From assembly GCF_000739455.1 (NCBI RefSeq), contig NZ_CP009211.1, positions 2,292,595 to 2,356,594 on the forward strand: a DNA stretch of 64,000 bases, given 5' to 3'. Made by a program: the position numbers and the translations under genes. The notes beneath the pieces were generated by a model that had not been told where the DNA came from, ran no database searches, and saw only the letters and a program-made list of their open reading frames with translations. This document shows positions 1-7,400 of the stretch, in pieces (position 1 is the stretch's first letter; each line of letters starts with the position of its first letter). The stretch is from Corynebacterium imitans. GTDB lineage: Bacteria > Actinomycetota > Actinomycetes > Mycobacteriales > Mycobacteriaceae.

Positions 1-551
1 TCGCGGTCGTCGCCGGAATGTTCTGGGCCACGCGCAACCCCGACATTCTTACGCGCTGGGCCCGCTACCTACCGACGAGTGTGCGCAACCGGGTGACAAA
101 CGTGATCCAGCAGGTCTCGCAGATCCGCATGAGCGCCGGCCAGTTCGTCACCGCGGCCTGCTTCTCCCTCTGCAACCGGCTTCTCGACCTCATCGTGCTC
201 TTCTTCTGCGTGTGGGCGGTCCTCGGCACGCCGCCAGGCATGCAGCCGGGACTCAACGAAGCCTCGCTCATGGGGGTCACGCTCGCGTTCATCATGACCA
301 AGCTCGCCGGCGCCGCCCAAGTCACCCCGGGAGGGGTGGGCACTGTGGAGGCCGCCGCTGCCGCCTCGCTCGTCGCAGCGGGCATGACGCTTATCGACGC
401 CACCGCCGCCACCCTCATCTACCGCATCATCTCCTTCGCGCTCATCACCGCTATTGGCTGGGTCGTCCACGTTGTCTGCTACGCCGGTCGTGGCTACATG
501 CTGGGCGCGCCGTCGCGGTCGGGTGTTGGTTCCGGCTCCGACGAGCAGTGA
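1..551 (+). CDS. C-terminal part of an LPG-synthase/AglD-like flippase-domain membrane protein (partial)
   Basis: The reading frame is already open at the left edge (codons run from base 3), so the 5' end lies outside the window. The visible ~180 residues are mostly hydrophobic, with about four membrane segments and the family-like stretch around KLAGAAQVTPGGVGTVEAAA. This pattern (a Pro-Gly-Gly-x-Gly loop followed by Glu) is typical of the lysylphosphatidylglycerol synthase transmembrane family (PF03706), whose actinobacterial members are uncharacterised integral membrane proteins, often thought to move or use polyprenyl or lipid substrates. The tail is Ser/Gly-rich and acidic (SGVGSGSDEQ). 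Its position beside the envelope cluster fits a cell-envelope role, but that is inference. The substrate is unknown. Confidence 0.7.
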   Translation, partial: AVVAGMFWATRNPDILTRWARYLPTSVRNRVTNVIQQVSQIRMSAGQFVTAACFSLCNRLLDLIVLFFCVWAVLGTPPGMQPGLNEASLMGVTLAFIMTKLAGAAQVTPGGVGTVEAAAAASLVAAGMTLIDATAATLIYRIISFALITAIGWVVHVVCYAGRGYMLGAPSRSGVGSGSDEQ

Positions 552-657
552 CAGTTTTCGCATTCGTTGTCCTCGCATGGTTTGTCGGCGAAGCTGTCGC
601 CGTAGTCCTCGAGTTCGTGGTGTAGGCGTGCGCGGCCGTTGCGTGACGTGATTTAGC
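494..657 (-). pseudogene. Possible 3' remnant of a Cys-rich acidic protein
   Basis: The reverse strand is open from just after a TAA near 657 to a TAG at 494-496 and reads as a credible protein C-terminus, including LHHELEDYGDSFADKPCEDN followed by a cluster of four Cys and one His. Codons end almost entirely in C or G and the composition is acidic, unlike the Arg-rich shadow frames nearby. No ATG, GTG or TTG start is present and the end overlaps the last 57 nt of the plus-strand membrane gene. It may be the tail of a deleted gene. I do not recognise the family. Confidence 0.25.
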
Positions 658-663
658 TCTCGC

Positions 664-1098
664 TTACGCTTGTCCCTGATGATTTCTACCGTCGTTGTTG
701 CGCATTGCAGATTGCGCTGAATCCCACGCCTCAATCAGGTTTTGGGCCGCATTATCGCCACCTGGGACAAACGTTTTTAGCATGTCCACCACTTCACTAG
801 TCCCCATCGTCCCCTTGTCGGAGTATTCATTAAACAGCACTACGGTTTCTCTGGGGAATAGCAATAGCCCTTGGTTTATATCGACCTCGTCGCCATTATT
901 AAAAGCATGCACTGTTCCCAATAGTTTGAGTGCGAGCGTCTCTTGTTCGAAAGTCAAGGCCATGAGCATCGCTGCTTTTCGAAAGCTTGTTAACGGCGAG
1001 GGGAATGGGCTGTGCAGTTCAACCAACCGTTCAATTTGGACAGACAGATACTCTATTCTCCGCTCCAGGGCAGCGACGTCTACTGAGTCTTCTTCCAC
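664..1098 (-). CDS. Hypothetical 144-aa protein
   Basis: I do not recognise this protein. It starts at a GTG preceded by a good ribosome binding site (GGGAGAGG four bases upstream), reading MEEDSVDVAALERRIEYLSV. Residues ~8-30 look like a short amphipathic or coiled-coil helix. The rest is soluble, with a central segment rich in Leu/Phe (ALTFEQETLALKLLGTVHAF) and a hydrophilic tail. There is no signal peptide or membrane segment. It is divergent from the small membrane protein at 1168, with a 69 bp spacer. The DNA is less GC-rich than the flanking core genes and lies next to a broken resolvase, so it is probably part of an acquired segment. Confidence 0.5.
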   Translation of the reverse strand: MEEDSVDVAALERRIEYLSVQIERLVELHSPFPSPLTSFRKAAMLMALTFEQETLALKLLGTVHAFNNGDEVDINQGLLLFPRETVVLFNEYSDKGTMGTSEVVDMLKTFVPGGDNAAQNLIEAWDSAQSAMRNNDGRNHQGQA

Positions 1099-1167
1099 AA
1101 AACCTCTCCCTACAAAAAGACAAACATCAATGCTTCAGCTATATCAAAAGAAAATTCAGAGAGAAAT

Positions 1168-1455
1168 ATGATCTATGTGGTTTTTGGTGCCGTGGTCGCG
1201 CTATTCATCTCCTTATGCATCATGGCAATCGGGTACCTAGTCCACCTTTCAGCTGAGCGGAAAGTGCTTTCTCCATACCGTTTCCTAGTCGTGATGGTTT
1301 TACTAGCACCCGTTTTTCTGATCTACGACATACTCAACGATGAGTTGTGTAGCGGCCTTTTCAATTATGCGGTCAGCGGTTACTTAATAACCGCAGTCAC
1401 CATCAGTTCCCTGTGGCACATCGTTGCGGATGAGCCCAGCGAAGCGTGGGAGTAG
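1168..1455 (+). CDS. Hypothetical small membrane protein (95 aa)
   Basis: This is a short integral membrane protein of unknown function. Three hydrophobic segments are visible (residues ~2-24, ~36-55 and ~65-85), separated by SAERKVLSPYR and by a loop with an acidic pair and one Cys (ILNDELCSGLF). The ATG is preceded by GAGAGAAAT, a plausible ribosome binding site. It lies in the low-GC segment between a hypothetical gene and a decayed resolvase, suggesting accessory origin. No family could be assigned by eye. Confidence 0.5.
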   Translation: MIYVVFGAVVALFISLCIMAIGYLVHLSAERKVLSPYRFLVVMVLLAPVFLIYDILNDELCSGLFNYAVSGYLITAVTISSLWHIVADEPSEAWE

Positions 1456-1479
1456 GAGCGGTCACCGGGAGAGGGTGTG

Positions 1480-1858
1480 TATCCAGCGCTTCCCGCGAGG
1501 TATTTATACAAGGTGGCCGCCCGATCCCGAGCCGACAGGCAACCACCGCTTTGAACCACCATCAGCCATCCCCCGGGCCTGGGCAATCTGGGCTCCGTTA
1601 AGCACCTTCGCCCGACCCTTGTAGACAGACAGCGCGCGCCTTCGCTCGGACGATGCCCTCGGCCTGGCGCTCCTTAATTATGGAGCGCTCAAACTCAGCC
1701 GCACTACCCATAAGCCGCAGCATCAACTTAGCGATCGGATTCGCCTTCACCGAATACGTCTGTCCCTCGCGCAGGAACCTCACCTAGCCCCGCGACTCAC
1801 GAGGTCTTCGACAATAGGCCTTGACCAGAGTGGTTCCCGGCCAAGGCCCTGAATGGGC
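1480..1858 (-). pseudogene. Decayed Tn3-type serine resolvase/invertase remnant
   Basis: Reverse-strand fragments in several frames reassemble the second half of a small serine recombinase. One frame gives IVEDLVSRGA, the next VRFLREGQTYSVKANPIAKL and LMLRLMGSAAEFERSIIKER with QAEGIVRAKAR. After a frame change come VYKGRAKVLNGAQIAQARGM, then KAVVACRLGIGR, then ATLYKYLAGS, which is the C-terminal helix-turn-helix. At least four frameshifts are needed; one sits at a tandem TGTC duplication near 1628. The catalytic N-terminal domain with the nucleophilic Ser is missing or unrecognisable, so this is not functional. It marks an old mobile element in this island. Confidence 0.85.
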
Positions 1859-1865
1859 GGAGCGC

Positions 1866-2057
1866 TTAGTCCTTGCTATTGCGTCTTGACGTGAGGCTCC
1901 AGTAGATGCACATTGCTCCGATTACGGCGACAGTTCCAGCAGCCGCTATAACCGTAACCTCGCCCGTGCCCCGAGAGATTGCCAAGAGCACGCTCAGCAG
2001 CGAGAGCACGATAGCGATGACGCCAGCACCAAACCCGACACGTTCTGAAACATTCAT
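1866..2057 (-). CDS. Small two-helix membrane protein (63 aa)
   Basis: The ATG at 2057 is preceded by a near-perfect ribosome binding site (AGGAGGTG, spacing ~6); an in-frame GTG nine bases upstream lies inside that site and is less likely. The product begins MNVSERVGFGAGVIAIVLSL and has two predicted membrane helices (residues ~8-28 and ~35-55) and a basic hydrophilic tail (SLTSRRNSKD). I do not recognise a family. Immediately upstream on the same strand is a possible 32-residue Gly/Ala-rich peptide (2109-2207), so the two might form a peptide/immunity-like pair, which is speculation. It lies next to the resolvase remnant. Confidence 0.55.
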   Translation of the reverse strand: MNVSERVGFGAGVIAIVLSLLSVLLAISRGTGEVTVIAAAGTVAVIGAMCIYWSLTSRRNSKD

Positions 2058-2108
2058 TTTCAACACCTCCTAGCTGGGATCAGTAGTGCTTAGTTGAGCG
2101 GGCCGTAG

Positions 2109-2207
2109 TTAACCTTGCAAGCAGCGATCTGTTGCCATGGCAGTTCCAATATAGGTCGCGGCTGCCCCTCCGATAACCAAGCTACCACCGAGTGTGAGCT
2201 GTGCCAT
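2109..2207 (-). CDS. Possible 32-residue Gly/Ala-rich peptide, or remnant
   Basis: A short frame starts at ATG 2207 and ends at TAA 2109-2111, containing LTLGGSLVIGGAAATYIGTA and a C-terminal Cys. The frame stays open upstream for more than 40 codons without a usable start, so this could also be the end of a truncated gene. No clear ribosome binding site precedes the ATG. It lies 51 nt upstream of the 63-aa membrane protein on the same strand. Apart from this, nothing else is visible between 2058 and 2320. Confidence 0.2.
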   Translation of the reverse strand: MAQLTLGGSLVIGGAAATYIGTAMATDRCLQG

Positions 2208-2320
2208 TGCGTCTGCGGCGAGCCGGCCGGGGCGATAGCACGTCGACAGGCGATACTTCCACCCCTGCGGAATTAGTCTGGCAAAACGCTGTACAACACG
2301 GCGCTTGCTAGCATGGCGGC

Positions 2321-2674
2321 ATGAAGAAAACGATTTCGAAGCCGTACGCCATAGCCGCTGACTACGTCGCTATCGCGGTGTTTGCGCTGCTTGCGCGCGC
2401 TGCGCACCAGACCGAGGAGATGCCGTTTAATTTCACGGGCTGGCTGTCCACCCTGTGGCCGTTCGCGCTCGGCGTGACGTTGGGGTGGCTGATTGCCCGC
2501 GATAACAAGGGCGGTATCATCTGGCCGGTCACCGTCATCACGGGCCTGGTGATTTGGGGTATTCGGAACCAGTCGATCCCCCACTGGTCCTTCATCGTCG
2601 TGGCGACGACGATGTCTGCGCTGCTCATGCTTGGCTGGCGCGGCATTGCCAAGCTGGTGAGCAAGCGCAGCTAG
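2321..2674 (+). CDS. DUF3054-type small membrane protein
   Basis: The 117-residue protein has about four hydrophobic segments (residues ~12-28, ~42-60, ~66-84 and ~92-110) and a Lys/Arg-rich C-terminus. The arrangement YAIAADYVAIAVFALLARAA near the N-terminus followed by WPFALGVTLGWLIA matches the actinobacterial DUF3054 family, whose function is unknown. No enzymatic motif is visible. It is convergent with the small ORF at 2684-2794 on the other strand. Confidence 0.7.
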   Translation: MKKTISKPYAIAADYVAIAVFALLARAAHQTEEMPFNFTGWLSTLWPFALGVTLGWLIARDNKGGIIWPVTVITGLVIWGIRNQSIPHWSFIVVATTMSALLMLGWRGIAKLVSKRS

Positions 2675-2683
2675 CAACCGTAA

Positions 2684-2794
2684 CTAGAAGCGAATACCGA
2701 AGTTGTACAGCGGGTCGCCGGTCTGGATTCCGTTGACGAACCAGACCAGCATGCTCAGCAGGTCACCGACGATATCGAGGGTGGAAGACAACAT
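2684..2794 (-). CDS. 36-residue orphan small protein downstream of accD4
   Basis: This small ORF starts at ATG 2794 and ends at TAG 2684-2686. An AGAAAGG ribosome binding site lies about 11 bases before the start. The product has no Lys and a single Arg, with an amphipathic hydrophobic core (LDIVGDLLSMLVWFVNG) and a polar aromatic tail (DPLYNFGIRF). Several Ser/Thr residues lie near the N-terminus. It has no signal peptide. Size and composition recall the leaderless PorA/PorH-type mini-proteins of the corynebacterial outer (myco)membrane. That resemblance is by character, not by alignment, but its place directly after the mycolate synthesis operon makes it worth testing. Confidence 0.5.
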   Translation of the reverse strand: MLSSTLDIVGDLLSMLVWFVNGIQTGDPLYNFGIRF

Positions 2795-2824
2795 TATTCG
2801 CGCTACCTTTCTTGCGTGATCAAC

Positions 2825-2862
2825 GTACGCATAGCCTATCGGCTACGTAACAAAACTGTTAC
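2825..2862 (-). promoter_or_regulatory. Overlapping palindromes at the 3' end of accD4
   Basis: Two inverted repeats lie between accD4 and the 36-codon ORF: GTAACA-AAAC-TGTTAC (2847-2862, covering the accD4 stop) and an imperfect hairpin TACGcaTAGCC-tatc-GGCTACGTA (2827-2849). No U-run follows, so a classic terminator is uncertain. They could be an mRNA-end structure or an operator for the small ORF. Confidence 0.35.
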
Positions 2863-4400
2863 AGCGGGCTGATTGTGTGCTTCTTCGGCAAGTCCTGCTC
2901 CTGCTTGGTCGCAAGCTGGCGCAGGGCGCGGCGCAGCGCGATGCGCGTCTCGTTCGGCTCGATCATCTGGTCAATGTAACCGCGCTCGGCAGCGACGTAC
3001 GGCGAGGTCATGTTCTCGTCGTAGAAGTCCATGAACATCTTCTTCATCGCCTCGCGCTGCGCGGGGTCCTCGATGGCGGCGAGCTGCTTGCCCTGAATCA
3101 TCACCACGGCAGCCGAGGATCCCATCACGGCGATCTGGGCGGTGGGCCACGCCAGGTTGATGTCGCCGCACAGGTTCTTCGAACCCATCACCGCGTACGC
3201 GCCGCCGTAGGCCTTGCGCACGATCAGCGCGACCTTCGGCACGGTGGCCTCCACACCCGCGAAGGCAAACTTCGCGCCGCGGTGGATCAGGCCCTCGCGC
3301 TCCTGCGCCACGCCGGGCAGGTAGCCCGGGGTGTCCACCACGTAGACGATGGGAATGTTGTAGGCGTCGCAGGTACGGATGAAACGCGCGCCCTTGTCGG
3401 CGGCATCCGCATCAATGCAGCCGGCCTGGTACATCGGGTTGTTGGCCACGAACCCGACAGCGCGGCCGTCGATACGCCCGAAGGCACAGATGAGGTTCTC
3501 GGCGTAGTTCGCTTGGATTTCGACGAGGTCTTCGTCGTCGCCAAGCTGGACCAGCAGGTCCATCATGTCGTAGCCGGCGTTCGTGTCGTCCGGCATGAAG
3601 GTATCCAGCTCGCTGTCGTCGAGCTCCTCGTCCTCCGGCGCCTCGACGAGCGGGGCCGGGTCGAAGGCCGAGGTCGGCAGGTGCGAGAGCAGGTCGCGGA
3701 CGTAGTCGAAGGCCTCCTCCTCGGACGCCACCACGGCCTGGATGTTGCCGGACTGCTCCTGCACGCGCGCGCCACCCAGCTCGGCGGAGGTGATGTCCTC
3801 GCCGGTCACCTCGCGGATCACGTTCGGGCCGGTCACGTACATCTCGGATTCGCCGTCGACGGCGACCACGAAGTCGGTCGTCACCGGGGCGTAGACCGCA
3901 CCGCCGGCGGACTTGCCCAGCATGATGGAGATCTGCGGGCTGCGGCCTGACAGGGGAAGCTGGCGGCGTGCGATCTCCGAGTACATCGCCAACGAGGTCA
4001 CCGCGTCCTGGATGCGGGCACCGCCCGAGTCCTGGATACCGATGACGGGGCAGCCGATCTTGATGGCAAACTCCATCACCTCGACCACCTTGCGGCCAAA
4101 AGTTACGCCGACGGAACCGCCGTAGACGGTCTTGTCGTGCGCGTAGATCGCCACCGGGCGGTCGTCGATGCGTCCGTAGCCGGTGACCACACCATCCGAG
4201 TAGACGGCCTTATCATCGCCCGGGGTGCGCGCGAGCGCCCCGATCTCGACGAAGGAGCCCTCGTCGAGTAGCGCGGCGATGCGCTCGCGCGGCGTCGTGC
4301 GTCCTGCGTCGTCGCGGCGTTTGCGGGAGCGCTCCGAGCCCGGGTCCTGGGCCTTTTCCAGCCGGGCGCGCAGATCTGCAAGCTTATCGGCGGTTGTCAT
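2859..4400 (-). CDS. accD4: Acyl-CoA carboxylase carboxyltransferase subunit for mycolate synthesis
   Basis: This is the carboxyltransferase (beta) subunit that, with AccD5 and the biotin subunit AccA3, carboxylates the long acyl-CoA used as extender by Pks13. It has the two crotonase-fold halves of the family. The first carries the oxyanion-hole region GGARIQDAV (residue ~127), and the second carries KAYGGAYAVMGSKNL (~395). The length of 513 residues is usual. The start chosen is MTTADKL at 4400; upstream codons in the same frame lie inside pks13. The gene overlaps the pks13 stop by 17 nt, indicating translational coupling. In corynebacterial papers the same gene is also called accD3. Confidence 0.93.
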   Translation of the reverse strand: MTTADKLADLRARLEKAQDPGSERSRKRRDDAGRTTPRERIAALLDEGSFVEIGALARTPGDDKAVYSDGVVTGYGRIDDRPVAIYAHDKTVYGGSVGVTFGRKVVEVMEFAIKIGCPVIGIQDSGGARIQDAVTSLAMYSEIARRQLPLSGRSPQISIMLGKSAGGAVYAPVTTDFVVAVDGESEMYVTGPNVIREVTGEDITSAELGGARVQEQSGNIQAVVASEEEAFDYVRDLLSHLPTSAFDPAPLVEAPEDEELDDSELDTFMPDDTNAGYDMMDLLVQLGDDEDLVEIQANYAENLICAFGRIDGRAVGFVANNPMYQAGCIDADAADKGARFIRTCDAYNIPIVYVVDTPGYLPGVAQEREGLIHRGAKFAFAGVEATVPKVALIVRKAYGGAYAVMGSKNLCGDINLAWPTAQIAVMGSSAAVVMIQGKQLAAIEDPAQREAMKKMFMDFYDENMTSPYVAAERGYIDQMIEPNETRIALRRALRQLATKQEQDLPKKHTISPL

Positions 4401-7400
4401 TCTCAATCCAATCATTCATGTGCTTGCCCACGATCCCCACCGCGGGCTCGTCCACTACGGCGAGGTGGTCGCCGGGCAAGTGCACGATCGTCAGATCTTT
4501 CACGATAGCGCCCCAGCCACCGTCCTCGTCAATGTGCGCGTAGTTCGGCTCCAGGGCGATCGCGCCGTCGTGCATCCGCTCCGCGCGGAACAGCAGCACC
4601 GGCACATTGACCTCGGCCCACTGGCCAAAGTCGAGATGGTTGAGGATCTGGTTGTCCACAAACGAGGCACGCTGGTGCTCAAGCACACCCGCGGCCAGGC
4701 CGTGCTCGGAAGCGTCGGTGGTGGCCAGGAATTGCGTGAGCATTTCCAGCAGCGCTTCCTCACCGGCGGTCTCCAACAGCTCGTAGGGCACCTCGAAGTC
4801 CAGGCCGTAGGTCTCCTTGGCAAAGGCGGCGTAGCGGCCCCAGCGCGCCTTCGTCTCCTCCGGCGTATCCGGGATCGGCTCGCTCGGCTGCGTCGTATCC
4901 AGCAGCGCGATGAAGTCAATCTTGTCGTTGCCCAGCTGGTGCGCGACCTCGTAGGCCAGCGCGCCACCGAAGGACCAGCCAGCCAGCACGACCTTGCGCC
5001 CGTTGGCCAGCTTCTCAATGTCTCCCACGTACGCTGCGGCGCGCTCCTTGAGCGAGCCTTCGCGGCGCTCCACGCCATAGACCGGCACGTTGTCCTTCAG
5101 GCGGCGGGCCAGCGGCGCGTACACGCTTGAGGACCCACCTGCCGGGTGGAACACGAAGACCGGGTTGACCTCGTCCGAACCGTCTCGGAAGACACGGATA
5201 TTGCCCTCCACCTCGGTCTCCAACCCCTCGCGCACGAGGTTCGCCAGCGGCTCGAGCGTCTCCGCCTCACGCACCTGCGCAGCTGTGACCTCGATGCCGG
5301 AGCGCTCAGCAAGGTGCGCCGCAATCTTTTCCGCCTGGGCTTCGCTTATCGACGCCAACGTTGACGTCACACCAGCCGCAGCCTTCCCCGCGTACTTCGC
5401 CCACGCACCGAACACGAGGCGCTCGGACGCATCGCGCGGTGCGACGCCGACGCCCTGCGATTCGGCGGGCTCAGCGGCAGGTGCAAGCTCGGCGGCAGGC
5501 TCGGACTCCGCGCTTTCGCGGCCCGCAACGGCGTCTTCGACGATGCGGATGACGTCGGCCACGGAGGCGTCGCGAAGCGTCTGCACCTGCAGCGGCGGGA
5601 TTTGGAAGTCGTTTTCCACGCGGTTCTTAATCCGCATGCCCATCAGCGAGTCCAGCCCCAGGTCGATCAGGGGCAGCTCGTCGGGCAGGTCGTCCGGGTC
5701 GTAGCCCATGGACTCGGAGACGATGCCGCGCAGGCGCTGCGCGACCGTCTCGCCGGAGGCCGGGTCCCAGCGGACCGCGTCTACCTCGTCGGAGCTGGGC
5801 TCTGCGGCTGCCGCGGGGGCAGCGGCAGGCTCAGGCGCGGCGACCCCCGCGAGGTGCCCGTCCCCGCCCAGGTCGAGCGTGGTGACGAAGCCCTCGGCAA
5901 GCAGGGTGTCCTCGTGGTACACCTCGACGCTGGCACCGCCGAGGCTGCGCTTGACCACGGTGGTCACCTCGCCGTCGGCAGGCAGGTAGCCGTGCTCCTC
6001 GCTAGCCACGACCCGCGAGTTCGGCAGCACCTCGGCGGCCGCGGCCTCGATGAGCTGGTAGGGGCTAAAGACCTGGTCGGCCTGGGTGGCAAAGGCCACT
6101 TGCCCGCCGGGCAGGTTCACGCGCGACCCCAACAGCGACGCCGTCGCAGACGACGGGCGTGCCGCGGTCCAGTAGGAGTTGGCGTGGAAGACGGTGCGCG
6201 GGGCGTCGATACGCGGGCCCGGCCCGTAGAAGGGGGCGAAGTCGACCGACATTCCGCCGACGTAGAGCTTGGATGCCAGGTCGATCAGCGAGTCGACCTC
6301 GTCCACCTTGCGCTTCGCGGTAAACAGCAACTGCGCGTCCGGCTTGCCCACGGAGAAAGCGGTGTTCATCATGCCCATCACCGCAACCGGGTTCGGGGCG
6401 ACCTCCACCAGCGTGGTGTGGCCGGCCGCAAACGCCTCCTCGGTGGCGTCTTGGAAGTACACCGGCTGGCGGGTCATGCGCAGGAAGTACTCCTCATCGT
6501 GCACGACCGCGCCTGCCGGGTACACCTCGCCGCGATCCACCGAGCTAAACAGCGGCACGCGCAGTGGGCGGGCGTCGATACCCGCAATGCTGGCGGCCAG
6601 ATCGCCCAGGATCGGGTCCAGCGCAGAGGTGTGGCCCGCGCCGCGCACGTTGAGCTTGCGGGCGAACTTCTCCTCCGCGGTCAAGGCCTCGACGATGTAG
6701 TCGACCGCCTTGCCCGGGCCACCGACGGTGGTCATGCCGGGGCCCGCGTAGACGGCGGGCTCGACGCCCGCTGCCTCCGGGTGCGCGTCGATGAATTCGG
6801 CGAGCTGCTCGCGCGAGAGCTCGACGACCACCATCGCGCCCTCCTCGTCGGTACCGGCGATCATCGCCTCGCCCTCGCCCATGAGGCGGGCGCGTTGGCA
6901 GGCGATCAGCATGGCGTCCTTGGCAGACAAACCGCCGGCTGCATAGCCCGCGGCGATTTCACCCATGGACATGCCCATCGTCGCCGCCGGGGTGATTCCC
7001 ACAGAAGCGAGCAGGTCAGTCTGCGCGATCTGGATCGCGGTGATGGTGACCTGGCCGGTCTCGGTATCGTAGGTCTGCCCGTCATCAGTGATGATGTCCA
7101 GCATGGACCAGCCGGCCTCGTAGCGGACGTACTCATCCAGCTCGCGCATCCGGGCGGCGAACAGCGGCGAAACATCCAGCAGGCGCTTGGCCATCTTGCG
7201 GTGCTGCGAGCCGAAACCGGAGTACACAAACACCGGGCCGGTGGCGGCGGGCGAATCCGCAACGGACACGCCAGGGCCTACCTTGCCGTCGGCAACGAGG
7301 CGCAGGCGCTTGATCGCCTCCTCAACGCTCGTGGCTTGCACGACGGCAGCGGAGCGGCCGTGATTTCGCTTGGCCAGCGAACGCGCCAGCGGTGCGAGCT

